Positions 49,517 to 59,240 of a DNA stretch of 64,000 nt are shown piece after piece. The DNA is from Virgisporangium aliadipatigenens. Its GTDB lineage: Bacteria > Actinomycetota > Actinomycetes > Mycobacteriales > Micromonosporaceae. Under the pieces are notes generated by a model, which made no database searches, was not told the DNA's origin, and saw only the letters and a program-made list of their open reading frames with translations. A program made the position numbers and the translations under genes. The DNA lies in assembly GCF_016863615.1 (NCBI RefSeq), contig NZ_BOPF01000033.1, positions 62,001-126,000 on the forward strand, in the 5' to 3' direction. The first letter of the stretch is position 1, and every line of letters starts with the position of its first letter.

Positions 49517-50419
49517 GTGGTCGAGACGATCCAGGTCGATGACGTGCGGAAGCGGTACGGGGATGTCGCCGCCGTGGACGGGGTGTCGTTCGCGGTGCGG
49601 GAGGGGGAGTTCTTCGGGATCCTCGGGCCCAACGGTGCGGGCAAGACCACCACGCTGGAGATCATCGAGGGGTTGCGCAAGGCGGACAGCGGCTCCGTGC
49701 GGGTGTTCGGGGAATCGCCGTGGCCGCGCAACCCGGCGTTGCTGCCGCGCATCGGCGTCCAGCTCCAGGCCTCTTCCTTTTTCGAACGGCTCACCGCACG
49801 CGAGCAGATCCGCACGTTCGCGGCGCTCTACGGCGTCGGTCCGGCCCGCGCCGACGAGATGCTCGAAGAGGTGGGGCTGACCGAGAAGGCCAACACGCGC
49901 AGCGAGAAGCTCTCCGGCGGCCAGATGCAGCGCCTGTCGATCGCGCTCGCCCTGGTGCACGACCCCGAGCTGGTCTTCCTCGACGAGCCCACCGCCGCGT
50001 TGGACCCGCAGGCCCGGCGCAACCTCTGGGACCTGCTGCGCCGGATCAACAGCACCGGCCGCACGGTCGTGCTGAGCACGCACTACCTGGACGAGGCCGA
50101 GGCCCTCTGCGACCGCGTCGCGATCATGGATCACGGCAGGGTGCTCGAACTGGGTGCGCCCGCCGCCCTCGTGCGCGGCCTGGCGGCACCCACCCGCGTC
50201 TCGGTCGTCAGCGGCGCGCTGCCGGTCGAGGAGGCGCGCACGATCCAGTCCGGCGCCGCGGTCGACGACGACGGCGTCTCGCTCACGATCGCCACCACCG
50301 AACCGGGCCCGGTGCTCGCGGCGCTCGCCGAGCGCGACGCCCTGCACGGCCTGTCCGTCCGTGGGGCAACCCTCGAGGACGTGTTCCTCCACCTGACCGG
50401 CAGGGAGTACCGGGCATGA
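49517..50419 (+). CDS. ABC-2 transporter ATP-binding subunit
   Basis: 300 residues from GTG 49517. Walker A GPNGAGKTT, Q-loop in IGVQLQASSF, signature LSGGQMQRL, Walker B LVFLDEPTAALD, switch His in VLSTHYLDEAE. The C-terminal ~75 residues form the regulatory domain common in drug/lipid exporters (DrrA-like). It overlaps the permease gene by ATGA. Exports an unknown hydrophobic substrate with the next gene. Operon of two, downstream of the acidic-protein cluster and behind a stem-loop. Confidence 0.95.
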   Translation: MVETIQVDDVRKRYGDVAAVDGVSFAVREGEFFGILGPNGAGKTTTLEIIEGLRKADSGSVRVFGESPWPRNPALLPRIGVQLQASSFFERLTAREQIRTFAALYGVGPARADEMLEEVGLTEKANTRSEKLSGGQMQRLSIALALVHDPELVFLDEPTAALDPQARRNLWDLLRRINSTGRTVVLSTHYLDEAEALCDRVAIMDHGRVLELGAPAALVRGLAAPTRVSVVSGALPVEEARTIQSGAAVDDDGVSLTIATTEPGPVLAALAERDALHGLSVRGATLEDVFLHLTGREYRA

Positions 50420-51480
50420 AGGGTCTTGGTCCCTTGTCGCGGGCGATGCTGCTGGGGTTCCTGCGGGACCGGGTGACGCTCTTCTTCACGATCGTCTTCC
50501 CGCTGATGTTCCTGGTGCTCTTCGGCGGGCTGTTCAAGGACGCCGGGGTGTCGCAGACGGAGATCCTGCAGATCGGCAACGTTCCGGTCATCGACCAGAT
50601 GCCGGCCGACGCGCGGACCGAACTCGACAAGGTGCTGAAGGTCGAACGCCGCGACGACCGGCAGGCGGCCCTGCAGGCGGTGCGCGACGGCGACTACGCC
50701 GCGGCGGTCGAACAGGACGGCGGGCGCGTGATCGTCCACTACTCCGCGGCCGACCAGGTGCGTTCGGGGACGGTGCGCAGCATCCTCAACCTGCTCGTGC
50801 AGGACGCCAACCAGGCCGCGAGCGGCGTGCCGCCCCGGTTCAACCTCGAACTGTCGCAGGTGGAGGACGAGTCGCTGGAGGCGATCCAGTTCGTGACGCC
50901 GGGGCTGCTCGGGTGGGCGATCGCCACCGGTGCGACGTTCGGGGCGTCGCTGACGCTGGTGAGCTGGCGGCGCAAGCGGATCCTGCGGCGGCTGCGGCTG
51001 TCGCCGGCCCGCGTGCCGGCCATCGTCCTGGCCCGGGTGCTGGTCAGTGTGCTGATCGCGCTCGGCCAGACGGCGATCTTCCTCGGGGTCGCGTCGCTGC
51101 CCTACTTCGGGCTGCGGCTGTCCGGGTACTGGTGGATGGCGGTCCCGCTGGTGGTGTGCGCGACGTTGGCGTTCATGTCGATCGGGCTGCTGGCCGGGGC
51201 GTGGGCGAAGACGGAGGAGAGCGCCAGCGCCATCGTCAACCTGATCGTGCTGCCGATGGCGTTCCTGTCGGGGTCGTTCATCCCGGCGGACAACCTGCCC
51301 GGCTGGATCCGCACCGTCTCGAACGTCTTCCCGCTCAAGCACCTCAACGACGCGATGCTCGACGTCATGGTGCGCGGCCAGCCGCCGACGGCGGTACTCC
51401 CGCAGGTCGGCATCCTGATCGGGTTCGCGGTCGTCGTGGCGGCCCTGGCGATGTGGCTATTCCGCTGGGACGACGTGTAG
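50416..51480 (+). CDS. ABC-2 transporter permease subunit
   Basis: 354 residues. First TM near 25-43 (VTLFFTIVFPLMFLVLFGGLF), a ~120-residue outer domain, then five TM segments from ~160 to the end. The ABC-2 signature region is LPMAFLSGSFIPADNLPGWIRTVSNVFPLKHLNDAM. It pairs with the ATPase gene upstream (ATGA overlap). DrrB/YhgE-type exporters have this layout. The last 24 bases overlap the end of the convergent GGDEF-EAL gene. Confidence 0.93.
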   Translation: MKGLGPLSRAMLLGFLRDRVTLFFTIVFPLMFLVLFGGLFKDAGVSQTEILQIGNVPVIDQMPADARTELDKVLKVERRDDRQAALQAVRDGDYAAAVEQDGGRVIVHYSAADQVRSGTVRSILNLLVQDANQAASGVPPRFNLELSQVEDESLEAIQFVTPGLLGWAIATGATFGASLTLVSWRRKRILRRLRLSPARVPAIVLARVLVSVLIALGQTAIFLGVASLPYFGLRLSGYWWMAVPLVVCATLAFMSIGLLAGAWAKTEESASAIVNLIVLPMAFLSGSFIPADNLPGWIRTVSNVFPLKHLNDAMLDVMVRGQPPTAVLPQVGILIGFAVVVAALAMWLFRWDDV

Positions 51481-53733
51481 CTCGCGTGCCAGCAGTTCGG
51501 CCAGGTCGCCGGCCGGCATCGGACGCGCGAAGTGGTAGCCCTGGGCGAGGTGGTACCCGAGGCCGCGCAGCATCGACACGTGTTCGGCGGTCTCCACCCC
51601 CTCCGCGACGGCCTCGATGCCCATCCCGGTCGCGAGCCGGATCACGGCATCGGCGATCGCCTCGTGGCCCGGCGTCGGCACGAACGAGCGGTCCAGCTTG
51701 ATCTGATCGATCGGCAGGGTGGCGAGCAGGCTCAGCGTCGACTGGCCGGTGCCGAAGTCGTCGAGGGAGATGCGCACGCCCAGGGCGCGCAGTTCGCGCA
51801 GCGAGTCCTGGGTGGCGCCACCGCCGACCGCGGTCGACTCGGTGATCTCGATCGTCAGCCGGTGCGGCGGTAGCCCCGCGGCGTCCAGCGCGGCGGCCAC
51901 GTCGCCGGCGAAGTCGGTCCGCTGCAGCTGGCGGGCCGAGACGTTCACGGCGATGCCGGCGAACCGGTGCGCGCCGTGCTCCCCGATCCACTCCGCGGCC
52001 TGCCGGGTGGCCTCCCGCAGCACGAACCGCCCGAGCGGCACGATCAGCCCGGTCTCCTCGGCGACGGCGACGAACGCGTGCGGGCCGAGCAGCCCGCGTT
52101 CCGGGTGCTGCCAGCGCACCAGTGCCTCGGCGCCGACCGGCCGGCCGTCGGCCAACCTGACGACCGGCTGGTAGTGCAGCGCGAACTGCCCCTCGTCGAG
52201 GGCGGTGCGCAGCTGGCCGGCGACCTGCACCCGTTCGCTGCCGCGCGTCTCCATCTCCGGCCGGTAGCGCTCGTAGCCGCCGCGGCCGTGTGCCTTGGCC
52301 TGGTACATCGCGATGTCGGCGCAGCGCAGCAGGTCCACGCCGTCGGCGCCGTCCAGGGCGTCGGCGGCGACCACACCGAAGCTGGCGGCCACCACCAGCA
52401 GGTGTTCGTCGACCTGAACGGGCATCTGGACGGCCTCGGCGAGCCGGTCGAGCGCGGCGTCCACCGCGTCGGCGTCGCGCGCCTCGAAGAGGATGGCGAA
52501 CTCGTCGCCGCCGAGCCGCGCGACGGTGTCCTCGGCGCGGACGCTGGCGCGCATCCGTTCGGCGATCGCCACGAGCAGGCCGTCGCCGACGGTGTGCCCG
52601 AGCGTGTCGTTGACCGTCTTGAAGTCGTCGAGGTCGATGAGCGCGACGCTGGGCGGGACCTTCCGGTCGGGCCGGGTGAGCGCCGCCTGCACCCGTTCGT
52701 GGAACAGCGTCCGGTTGGCCAGCCCGGTGAGCGCGTCGTGCGTCGCCTCGTGCCGCAGCCGCTGTTCCTGCCGGCCGAGCCGGTTGAGCAGCGAGTCGTT
52801 CTCCCCGAACGCCACCAGCTGCCGCACCACGACGATCGCGGTGACCACCACGGCGGCCAGCACGACCAGCAGGTGGTCGGAGGTGTCGTGCACGGCGGTC
52901 CAGACGAGCAGCGCGTCGACCACCACCACGCCGGCGTACGGCAGGATGCTGTAGCGGCGCCGGCGCGGTCGCACCGGGCCGGACGCGGAGTCCCCGGCGA
53001 GTTGGCGGTACGCGCTGACGCCGGTGGCCAGCGAGGCGATCGGGAAGATCGCCACCTGCGCGTCGACGTCGGGCCGGGCCGCCAGCAGCGCGCCGACCGC
53101 CGAGCCGAGGCCGCCGCTGAGCGCGCCGAGCGCCCGCCAGGAGAGCACCCCTCGGGAGAACGCCCCGGAGCCGGCGAGCGCCGCCTTCGACGCCAGGAAC
53201 ACGGCGACGAGCGAACCGCCCATGATCGGCCCGACGTTCGGGGCCGCGCCGCCGGTGAGCGAACGCAGCGCGGTCGTGCCGAAGAAGTGCCAGACGATGA
53301 TGGCCGCGGCGATCATCAGCGTGCCCAGGTCCAGCGCGAGGGCCACCCGTTCGGCGCGCGAACGCAGCGCCAACGGCACCCGCAGCACCGCCCAGCACAG
53401 CAGCGCGGCGCCGACCGTCTGCAGCCCGATCCAGAACGGCTCCAGCGCCGCGAACGACGTGGCGACGAAGCCCACCCGCACCACGAACGCGGCCGTCACG
53501 AACGCCATGCCCCACGCGCTGTGCCGCCAGAACCGGCGCACCCTCGGCTGCGCGGAACGCTGCCACGCGCGGCGGCACAGCAGCGCGGCCAGCGCCGCGG
53601 CGACCGGGTTCAGCAGGTGATCCAGCGGCCGCGGCCACGGGGAACCGAAGGCGAGTGCGAACGCGAACAGGACGGTGCTCAGCAGCACCACGCCGCACAG
53701 GAGCCACACCAGCCGGCGGTCGTGCGACGACAT
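51457..53733 (-). CDS. Membrane GGDEF-EAL protein (c-di-GMP cyclase/phosphodiesterase)
   Basis: 758 residues. An N-terminal membrane region of ~8 TM segments (1-300). The GGDEF domain (~325-485) has ALIDLDDFKTVNDTLGHTVGD and the intact active site ARLGGDEFAIL. The EAL domain (~500-745) has GAEALVRWQHP (EAxLR), VNVSARQLQ, EITES and LDDFGTGQSTLSLL, with ANPMD-like FARPMP late. Both catalytic sites look functional, so it could make and break c-di-GMP. Which activity dominates is not deducible. In actinobacteria c-di-GMP controls development through BldD. Confidence 0.93.
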   Translation of the reverse strand: MSSHDRRLVWLLCGVVLLSTVLFAFALAFGSPWPRPLDHLLNPVAAALAALLCRRAWQRSAQPRVRRFWRHSAWGMAFVTAAFVVRVGFVATSFAALEPFWIGLQTVGAALLCWAVLRVPLALRSRAERVALALDLGTLMIAAAIIVWHFFGTTALRSLTGGAAPNVGPIMGGSLVAVFLASKAALAGSGAFSRGVLSWRALGALSGGLGSAVGALLAARPDVDAQVAIFPIASLATGVSAYRQLAGDSASGPVRPRRRRYSILPYAGVVVVDALLVWTAVHDTSDHLLVVLAAVVVTAIVVVRQLVAFGENDSLLNRLGRQEQRLRHEATHDALTGLANRTLFHERVQAALTRPDRKVPPSVALIDLDDFKTVNDTLGHTVGDGLLVAIAERMRASVRAEDTVARLGGDEFAILFEARDADAVDAALDRLAEAVQMPVQVDEHLLVVAASFGVVAADALDGADGVDLLRCADIAMYQAKAHGRGGYERYRPEMETRGSERVQVAGQLRTALDEGQFALHYQPVVRLADGRPVGAEALVRWQHPERGLLGPHAFVAVAEETGLIVPLGRFVLREATRQAAEWIGEHGAHRFAGIAVNVSARQLQRTDFAGDVAAALDAAGLPPHRLTIEITESTAVGGGATQDSLRELRALGVRISLDDFGTGQSTLSLLATLPIDQIKLDRSFVPTPGHEAIADAVIRLATGMGIEAVAEGVETAEHVSMLRGLGYHLAQGYHFARPMPAGDLAELLARELHVVPAE

Positions 53734-53764
53734 GCCGCTCTCATCGGCCGCCGGCCGGCGCGCC

Positions 53765-55180
53765 TTAGTACTCGTCGTGCAGGCGGTCCACCTGGCTGAT
53801 CTTGTTCATCGCGCTGAGCGCGGCCACCTTGTAGCACTCGGCCAGGGTCGGGTAGTTGAACACCGTGTCGACGAGGTAGTCGACGGTGCCGCCGAGGCCC
53901 ATGACGGTCTGTCCGATGTGGACCAGCTCGGTGGCGCCGGTGCCGAAGATGTGCACCCCGAGCAGCTTGTGGTCCCTGGGTGAGACGATCAGCTTCAGCA
54001 TGCCGTAGGAGTCGCCGATGATCTGCCCGCGGGCCAGCTCCCGATAGCGCGACACCCCCACCTCGAACGGCGTGCGGCTGTCGGTCAGCTCGTCCTCGGT
54101 CTTACCGACGAAGCTGATCTCCGGGATGGTGTAGATGCCGATCGGCTGCAACTCGTGCATGGCCCGCGCCGGCTCACCGCAGGCGTGCGTGGCCGCCAGC
54201 CGGCCCTGTTCCATCGAGGTGGAGGCGAGGGCGGGGAAACCGATGACGTCGCCGACGGCATAGATGTGCTCGACGGCCGTGCGGAAGTTCTTGTCCACCT
54301 CGATGCGGCCGCGCTTGTCGCCGGTGAGCCCTGCGGCGTCCAGCGCCAGCTCGTCGGCGAGCCCCTGCCGGCCGGCCGAGTACATGACGGTGTCGGCGGC
54401 GATGCGCTTGCCGCTGTGCAGGGTGGTCAGCGTGCCGCCCTGGTGGCGTTCGACCGTGGCGACCTCCTCGCCGAACCGGAACGTCACCGACAGGTCCCGC
54501 AGGTGGTACTTGAGCGCCTCGACGATCTCCTGGTCGCAGAAGTCGAGCATCTTCGGGCGCCGTTCGACGACGGTGACGCGCGTGCCGAGCGCGGCGAACA
54601 TCGAGGCGTACTCCATGCCGATGACGCCGGCACCGACCACGACCATCGAGCGCGGGACCCGTTCCAGGTTGATCACGCCGTCCGAGTCGACGATGGTGCG
54701 CTCGTCGAACTCGACGCTCTCCGGCCGCGCCGGCCGGGTGCCCGCGGCGATGATGATCTTCTCGGCGCTCACCTTCGTCGGCCGGCCGTTGCCGTCGTCG
54801 ACCATCACCGCGTGCGGATCCACGAACTTCGCCACGCCGCTGATCAGCGTCACGCGGTTGCGGGAGAGCTGGTTGCGGATCACGTCGACCTGCCGGCCGA
54901 TCACGTGCTGCGTGCGGGCGGCCAGGTCGGCGACCGTGATGTCGTCCTTGACGCGGTAGCTCTGGCCGTACATCTCCCGCTGGCTGAGGCCGGTCAGGTA
55001 CAGGACCGCCTCGCGCAGGGTCTTGGAGGGAATGGTGCCGGTGTTGATGCAGACGCCACCGATCATGGTGCGCCTGTCGACGATGGCTACCCGCTTGTCC
55101 AGCTTCGCGGCGGCGATCGCCGCCTTCTGGCCGCTGGGGCCGGACCCGATCACGAGAACGTCGTAGTCGAACACGTGCAC
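53765..55180 (-). CDS. sthA: Soluble NAD(P) transhydrogenase (SthA)
   Basis: 471 residues with the disulfide-oxidoreductase fold: FAD site [20 protein letters not shown], the second nucleotide site [35 protein letters not shown], and a C-terminal dimerisation domain with [12 protein letters not shown]. The usual redox CxxxxC is changed to CINTGT, so there is no active disulfide. That plus the Si-face phrase [19 protein letters not shown] is diagnostic of SthA. It interconverts NADH and NADPH, helping mycothiol-linked redox balance. Confidence 0.95.
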   Translation of the reverse strand: MHVFDYDVLVIGSGPSGQKAAIAAAKLDKRVAIVDRRTMIGGVCINTGTIPSKTLREAVLYLTGLSQREMYGQSYRVKDDITVADLAARTQHVIGRQVDVIRNQLSRNRVTLISGVAKFVDPHAVMVDDGNGRPTKVSAEKIIIAAGTRPARPESVEFDERTIVDSDGVINLERVPRSMVVVGAGVIGMEYASMFAALGTRVTVVERRPKMLDFCDQEIVEALKYHLRDLSVTFRFGEEVATVERHQGGTLTTLHSGKRIAADTVMYSAGRQGLADELALDAAGLTGDKRGRIEVDKNFRTAVEHIYAVGDVIGFPALASTSMEQGRLAATHACGEPARAMHELQPIGIYTIPEISFVGKTEDELTDSRTPFEVGVSRYRELARGQIIGDSYGMLKLIVSPRDHKLLGVHIFGTGATELVHIGQTVMGLGGTVDYLVDTVFNYPTLAECYKVAALSAMNKISQVDRLHDEY

Positions 55181-55199
55181 AGCCTCTCAAGGTTGCGCA

Positions 55200-55232
55200 A
55201 CGCCGGCCACCCAATCGCGGGATGGCCGGCGT
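55200..55232 (-). terminator. Stem-loop after the 5'-nucleotidase gene
   Basis: ACGCCGGCCA (55200-55209) pairs with TGGCCGGCGT (55223-55232), 10-bp perfect stem, 13-base loop, just past the nucleotidase stop at 55242. No U-tract. Confidence 0.5.
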
Positions 55233-55241
55233 CGCGATCGT

Positions 55242-57104
55242 TCAGCCGAGCTTCGTGATGCGGTTCAGCGGCGGGGGAGACACCGGAGCCGCCGCGAGGT
55301 ACGCCTCCAGCGCGTCGACGTCGAAGCCGGGCGCGTACACCCGGGTCTCCTTGCCGACCGTCAGGTTGGTGAACCCGTCGCCGCCGTTGGCGAGGAAGTC
55401 GTTCGTCGTGACCTTGTAGCTCGCCGCCGGATCCAGGGGAACGCCATTGAGCGCGATCGACGACACCCGGGAGCCCGCCGGCGCCGTGGCGTTGTACGAG
55501 TACGTGAAGCCCGCCGACACCTGCAGGATGCGCTGCGTGGTCTGCCCGCCGAAGCCGACGAACTGCTGCTCGAGCACGTCCTTGATCTGTGCGCCGGTCA
55601 GCGTCTGCGTCACGACCAGGTTGTTGAACGGCTGCACCGTGAACACCTCGCCGTACGTAACCTGGCCGGGCGCCTCGCCACCGGGCGAGTTCGCGTAGGT
55701 CAGCGACGCGCGGATGCCGCCCGGGTTCATGAACGCGATCTGCGCACCGGCCGCCTGGGTGTACGCCTTCTGCGCGTCGGCGATCACGTCACCGAGCGGG
55801 CTCTCGCCGGAACCGCCGGTCGGCACGTCACGCACGATGTTGGCCGTGATCGACCCGACGATGCGGTTGGCGATCGGGGCCACCGCCGTGCGGTACCTGT
55901 CGGCGATGGCCTTGACCTGCGGGTCCTTGCCGGCCGGGTTCTGCAGGAAGTTGCCGTTGGCGTCCTTGGCCCAGGTGCCGTCGGTGTTCTTCACGCCGTT
56001 CTCGGTGACGACGTTGCGCGCGGCCACCTCGACGAACTTGTGCGTCCGCTTGTCGATCGTCATCTCGATGTCGGTGACCAGCTGGCCGTTGGTGCCGGCG
56101 CTGGTGACGACCGAGGTGCCGGCCGAGTTGGGCAGCTCGCACGAGTAGAACCGGTGCGTGTGCCCGGACACCACCACGCCGAACTCCGGCCGCAGGCCCG
56201 CCACGATCGGCGTGATGTCGCCGGCGAAGCTGGCGCAGCTGGACGGGTCCGGCACCGCCGGCGACGTGACCTGCTGCGAGCCGCCCTGGTGGATCAGCAG
56301 CACCATCGACTTGATCCCCAGGAAGCGCTTGAGGAGGTCGGCGTACTGGTTGGCGACGGCCACCTCCTCCTTGAACTCCACCGTCGTGATGCCGGCCGGG
56401 TTGACGATGCCGGGCGTGCCCTTGAGCGTCATGCCGACGAAGCCGACCAGCGAACCGCCGACCCACCGCACCGAGATCGGGGCCAGGTGCGGCAGCCCGG
56501 TGGACTTGTTCACCACGTTGGCGGCGAGCCACTGGTAGTCCGCGCCCTTGAACGGCGTCCCGTCCTGGCAGCCGTCGGTGGGGTGGCAGCCGCCGCGCTG
56601 GAGTCGTTCGAGCTCCTTGACGCCCTCGTCGTACTCGTGGTTGCCGACCGAGGTCAGGTCGAGGCCGAGCGCGTTGAGCACCTCGACCGCGGGCTCGTCG
56701 TGGAACGCGGCGCTGACCAGCGGCGACGCGCCGATGTTGTCGCCGGCGGCCACGGTGTAGACGTACGGCGACGTGCGCCTGGCCTCGGCACGCAGCCGCT
56801 TGACCGTCGCGGCCAGGTACTCGGCGCCACCGGCCGGTGTGCCGTTGACCGTGGCGCCGCTGCCGGTCGGCGGGTCGATCGCGCCGTGGAAGTCGTTGAA
56901 GCCGAGCAGGTGCCCGGTCACCGTGGGGCCCCGGCGGTCGGCCGACACGTACGAGACGCGGACGGGGGACATCGGCGTCCAGCGTTCCCCCGAATCGGCA
57001 TCCCGGGACGACGGCCGGGCGAGGGGTAAGAGCGCGACCACCGCAACGGCGAGGGCCGGTACCGCGAGGTGCCGGGCCAGCCGCAGGCGCGAGAGGTGAG
57101 CCAT
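55242..57104 (-). CDS. Secreted 5'-nucleotidase/UDP-sugar hydrolase family protein
   Basis: 620 residues. A signal peptide (MAHLSRLRLARHLAVPALAVAVVALLP) opens the protein. The metallophosphatase domain has GFNDFHGAI, VAAGDNIGAS, LTSVGNHEYDEG, VVSGHTHRFY, all metal-site motifs. After a linker comes the C-terminal nucleotidase domain (~390-600) with GDVIADAQ, MNPGGIRASL and VQPFNNLVV. The family hydrolyses nucleotides and nucleotide sugars outside the cell to nucleoside and phosphate. The end is short and lacks an LPXTG-type anchor, so it is probably free. A 59-bp gap separates it from sthA. Confidence 0.93.
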   Translation of the reverse strand: MAHLSRLRLARHLAVPALAVAVVALLPLARPSSRDADSGERWTPMSPVRVSYVSADRRGPTVTGHLLGFNDFHGAIDPPTGSGATVNGTPAGGAEYLAATVKRLRAEARRTSPYVYTVAAGDNIGASPLVSAAFHDEPAVEVLNALGLDLTSVGNHEYDEGVKELERLQRGGCHPTDGCQDGTPFKGADYQWLAANVVNKSTGLPHLAPISVRWVGGSLVGFVGMTLKGTPGIVNPAGITTVEFKEEVAVANQYADLLKRFLGIKSMVLLIHQGGSQQVTSPAVPDPSSCASFAGDITPIVAGLRPEFGVVVSGHTHRFYSCELPNSAGTSVVTSAGTNGQLVTDIEMTIDKRTHKFVEVAARNVVTENGVKNTDGTWAKDANGNFLQNPAGKDPQVKAIADRYRTAVAPIANRIVGSITANIVRDVPTGGSGESPLGDVIADAQKAYTQAAGAQIAFMNPGGIRASLTYANSPGGEAPGQVTYGEVFTVQPFNNLVVTQTLTGAQIKDVLEQQFVGFGGQTTQRILQVSAGFTYSYNATAPAGSRVSSIALNGVPLDPAASYKVTTNDFLANGGDGFTNLTVGKETRVYAPGFDVDALEAYLAAAPVSPPPLNRITKLG

Positions 57105-57215
57105 CTGTGTGAACTCCCTACACGTTTCGAGTGAGACTCCCCAGTCTCAGACGCGTCCCACCCTCGCCGCGACCCGTGCGGAGCGACGATCCGGTATCGG
57201 TGGGGTTACGCGGCC

Positions 57216-59240
57216 TCAGCCGGAAAGTCCCAGGTGGACGGAGAGGAACGCGAGCACGTCCGCGTTGAGTCCGATGGTGCGCGACACCGCTCGGGACGAA
57301 TGGCCCACGCCGACCTCGCGGCGCACCAGGATCGGCGCGTCGCCGGCCGTCGCGTGCTGCATGGCGGCCGCCAGCTTGCGCGCGTGCATGGTGTCGACCC
57401 GGGTGTCGCCCTCGAAGACGGTGAACAGCGTCGCCGGGTACGCCGTGCCCTCCCGCACCCGGTGGTACGGCGAGTAGCCGAGCAGCCAGCCCAGTTCCTC
57501 CGGGTCCTCGGCGGTGCCGTACTCGCCGGACCAGTTCGGGCCGAGGCCGAAGCGTTCGTAGCGGACCATGTCGAGCAGCGGTGCCGAGCAGACCACCGCG
57601 TCGAACCGGTCCGGCCGCTGCGTGACGGCGGCGCCCACCAGCAGGCCGCCGTTCGAGCCGCCGTAGCAGCCGACCGTGCTCGCCACGCCGGTGGCGACCA
57701 GATGGTCCGCGGCGCTGTGGAAGTCGTCGAAGACGTTCTGCTTGTGGGCGCGCATGCCGGCCCGGTGCCACTCCTGGCCCTCCTCGCCGCCGCCGCGCAG
57801 GTTGGCCACGGCGTACACGCCGCCCGCCTCGATCCACGCCAGGGCCAACGGCCAGTACTGCGGCACGAGCGAGATGTCGAAGCCGCCGTAGCCGTACAGG
57901 ACGGTCGGCCGCGGGCCGTCGGTGCCGGGCGAGGACAGCACGAACATCCGCACGTCGGTGCCGTCGAGCGAGCGGTACACCTCCTGGCGCACCTCGACGG
58001 GCGGCGGGTCCACCTGTCCCGGCGGCACCGCGTACACGCTCACCTCGCCGGTGCCGGCGGTCCACTGCAGGATCCGCTGCGGCGCGGCGTACGAGTCGAA
58101 CGCGATCCACAGTTCGTCCCCGCCGACCGGACGGCCCCGCACGTCGGTGACCGTGCCGAGGCCCGGAAGCTCCACAGTGGACACCCGGGCGCCGGTGGCC
58201 GCCTCGTGCACGCTCACCTCGGAGACGGCGTGCCGGGTGTGCGCCACGGCGAGCAGCCCCGGCCCGTCGACGAACGCCCAGTCCGAGATGACCGCCTCGG
58301 GATCCTCCGGGATCAGGGTCGCCCACTGCGTGTGCCCGGGCGACGTGGCGGCCGCGGTGCAGATCCGCCCGCGCGGCGCGTCGAGGTCCGTCCACACGTA
58401 CAGGCGGTCGTCCCGCACGACGCCCGACGCCTGCGCGTCAAGCCCGCTCAGCACCGCCGTGAACGCGTGCGGCTCGGCCGCGTGCAGGTCGGCGATCCAC
58501 AGTTCGTTGCGCGGGTCGGTGCCGCGCGAGGAGGTGATCAGCAGCCACCGGCCGTCCCGGGAGACCGACGCGGAGTGGTAGGTGGCGCGTTCCGCGCCGG
58601 CGCCGTGGACCAGCAGGTCGCCGGCCGGGTCCTCGCCCACCCGGTGCCGGTAGATCCGCCGGTGGTGGATGCCCTCCTCGCCCGGTTCGTGCCGCTGGTA
58701 GTAGAACTCCGCCCCGCCCGGCAGCCAGGCGATCGAGGTGTGCCGGGCGCGGTCGATCGGGCCCTCGACGGCCTCACCCGTGGCGACGTCGAGCACGTAC
58801 ACCGACGACTCCTCGGTGCCGCCGGAGGAGAGCAGGTAGGCGAGCCGGTCGCCCTCGACGGACGGCACCCAGCGGTCCAGGGTGGTGGTGCCGGTGGGGT
58901 CGAGGGCCATCGGGTCGATGAGAACCCGTTCCGTCCCGCCCTCTGTGACGTAAAGCACAGCGTGCTCCTGGCCGGGCTCCCGCCGGGTGCTGAACCGGCG
59001 CTCGCCGCGCCAGACGGGCGGGCCGACGGAGCCGCTTCCCATGAGTTCTCCCAGCCGGGCGGCGAACCGTTCGCGCGCCGGCCAGCCCTCGCGCTGCTCG
59101 ACGAACAGCGTGTCCTGGGCGGCCGACCACTCCTTGGTCGCCGGGTCGTCGGCGTCCTCCAGCCAGCGGTACGGGTCGGGGATCCGGTGCCCGTGCAGGG
59201 TTTCCACGACGTCCGACCGGGTAGCGCGAGGGAAGTCCAT
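57216..59240 (-). CDS. Prolyl oligopeptidase family protease (S9A)
   Basis: 674 residues, no signal peptide. The N-terminal segment DPYRWLEDADDPATKEWSAAQ is diagnostic of prolyl oligopeptidases. A seven-blade beta-propeller (~70-390) follows. The catalytic hydrolase domain (~400-674) has VLYGYGGFDIS, then the nucleophile in YGGSNGGLLVG, Asp in FEGDTRVDTMHA and His in GVGHSSR. It cleaves short proline-containing peptides in the cytoplasm. It is transcribed away from the sigma-factor gene at 59672. Confidence 0.95.
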   Translation of the reverse strand: MDFPRATRSDVVETLHGHRIPDPYRWLEDADDPATKEWSAAQDTLFVEQREGWPARERFAARLGELMGSGSVGPPVWRGERRFSTRREPGQEHAVLYVTEGGTERVLIDPMALDPTGTTTLDRWVPSVEGDRLAYLLSSGGTEESSVYVLDVATGEAVEGPIDRARHTSIAWLPGGAEFYYQRHEPGEEGIHHRRIYRHRVGEDPAGDLLVHGAGAERATYHSASVSRDGRWLLITSSRGTDPRNELWIADLHAAEPHAFTAVLSGLDAQASGVVRDDRLYVWTDLDAPRGRICTAAATSPGHTQWATLIPEDPEAVISDWAFVDGPGLLAVAHTRHAVSEVSVHEAATGARVSTVELPGLGTVTDVRGRPVGGDELWIAFDSYAAPQRILQWTAGTGEVSVYAVPPGQVDPPPVEVRQEVYRSLDGTDVRMFVLSSPGTDGPRPTVLYGYGGFDISLVPQYWPLALAWIEAGGVYAVANLRGGGEEGQEWHRAGMRAHKQNVFDDFHSAADHLVATGVASTVGCYGGSNGGLLVGAAVTQRPDRFDAVVCSAPLLDMVRYERFGLGPNWSGEYGTAEDPEELGWLLGYSPYHRVREGTAYPATLFTVFEGDTRVDTMHARKLAAAMQHATAGDAPILVRREVGVGHSSRAVSRTIGLNADVLAFLSVHLGLSG

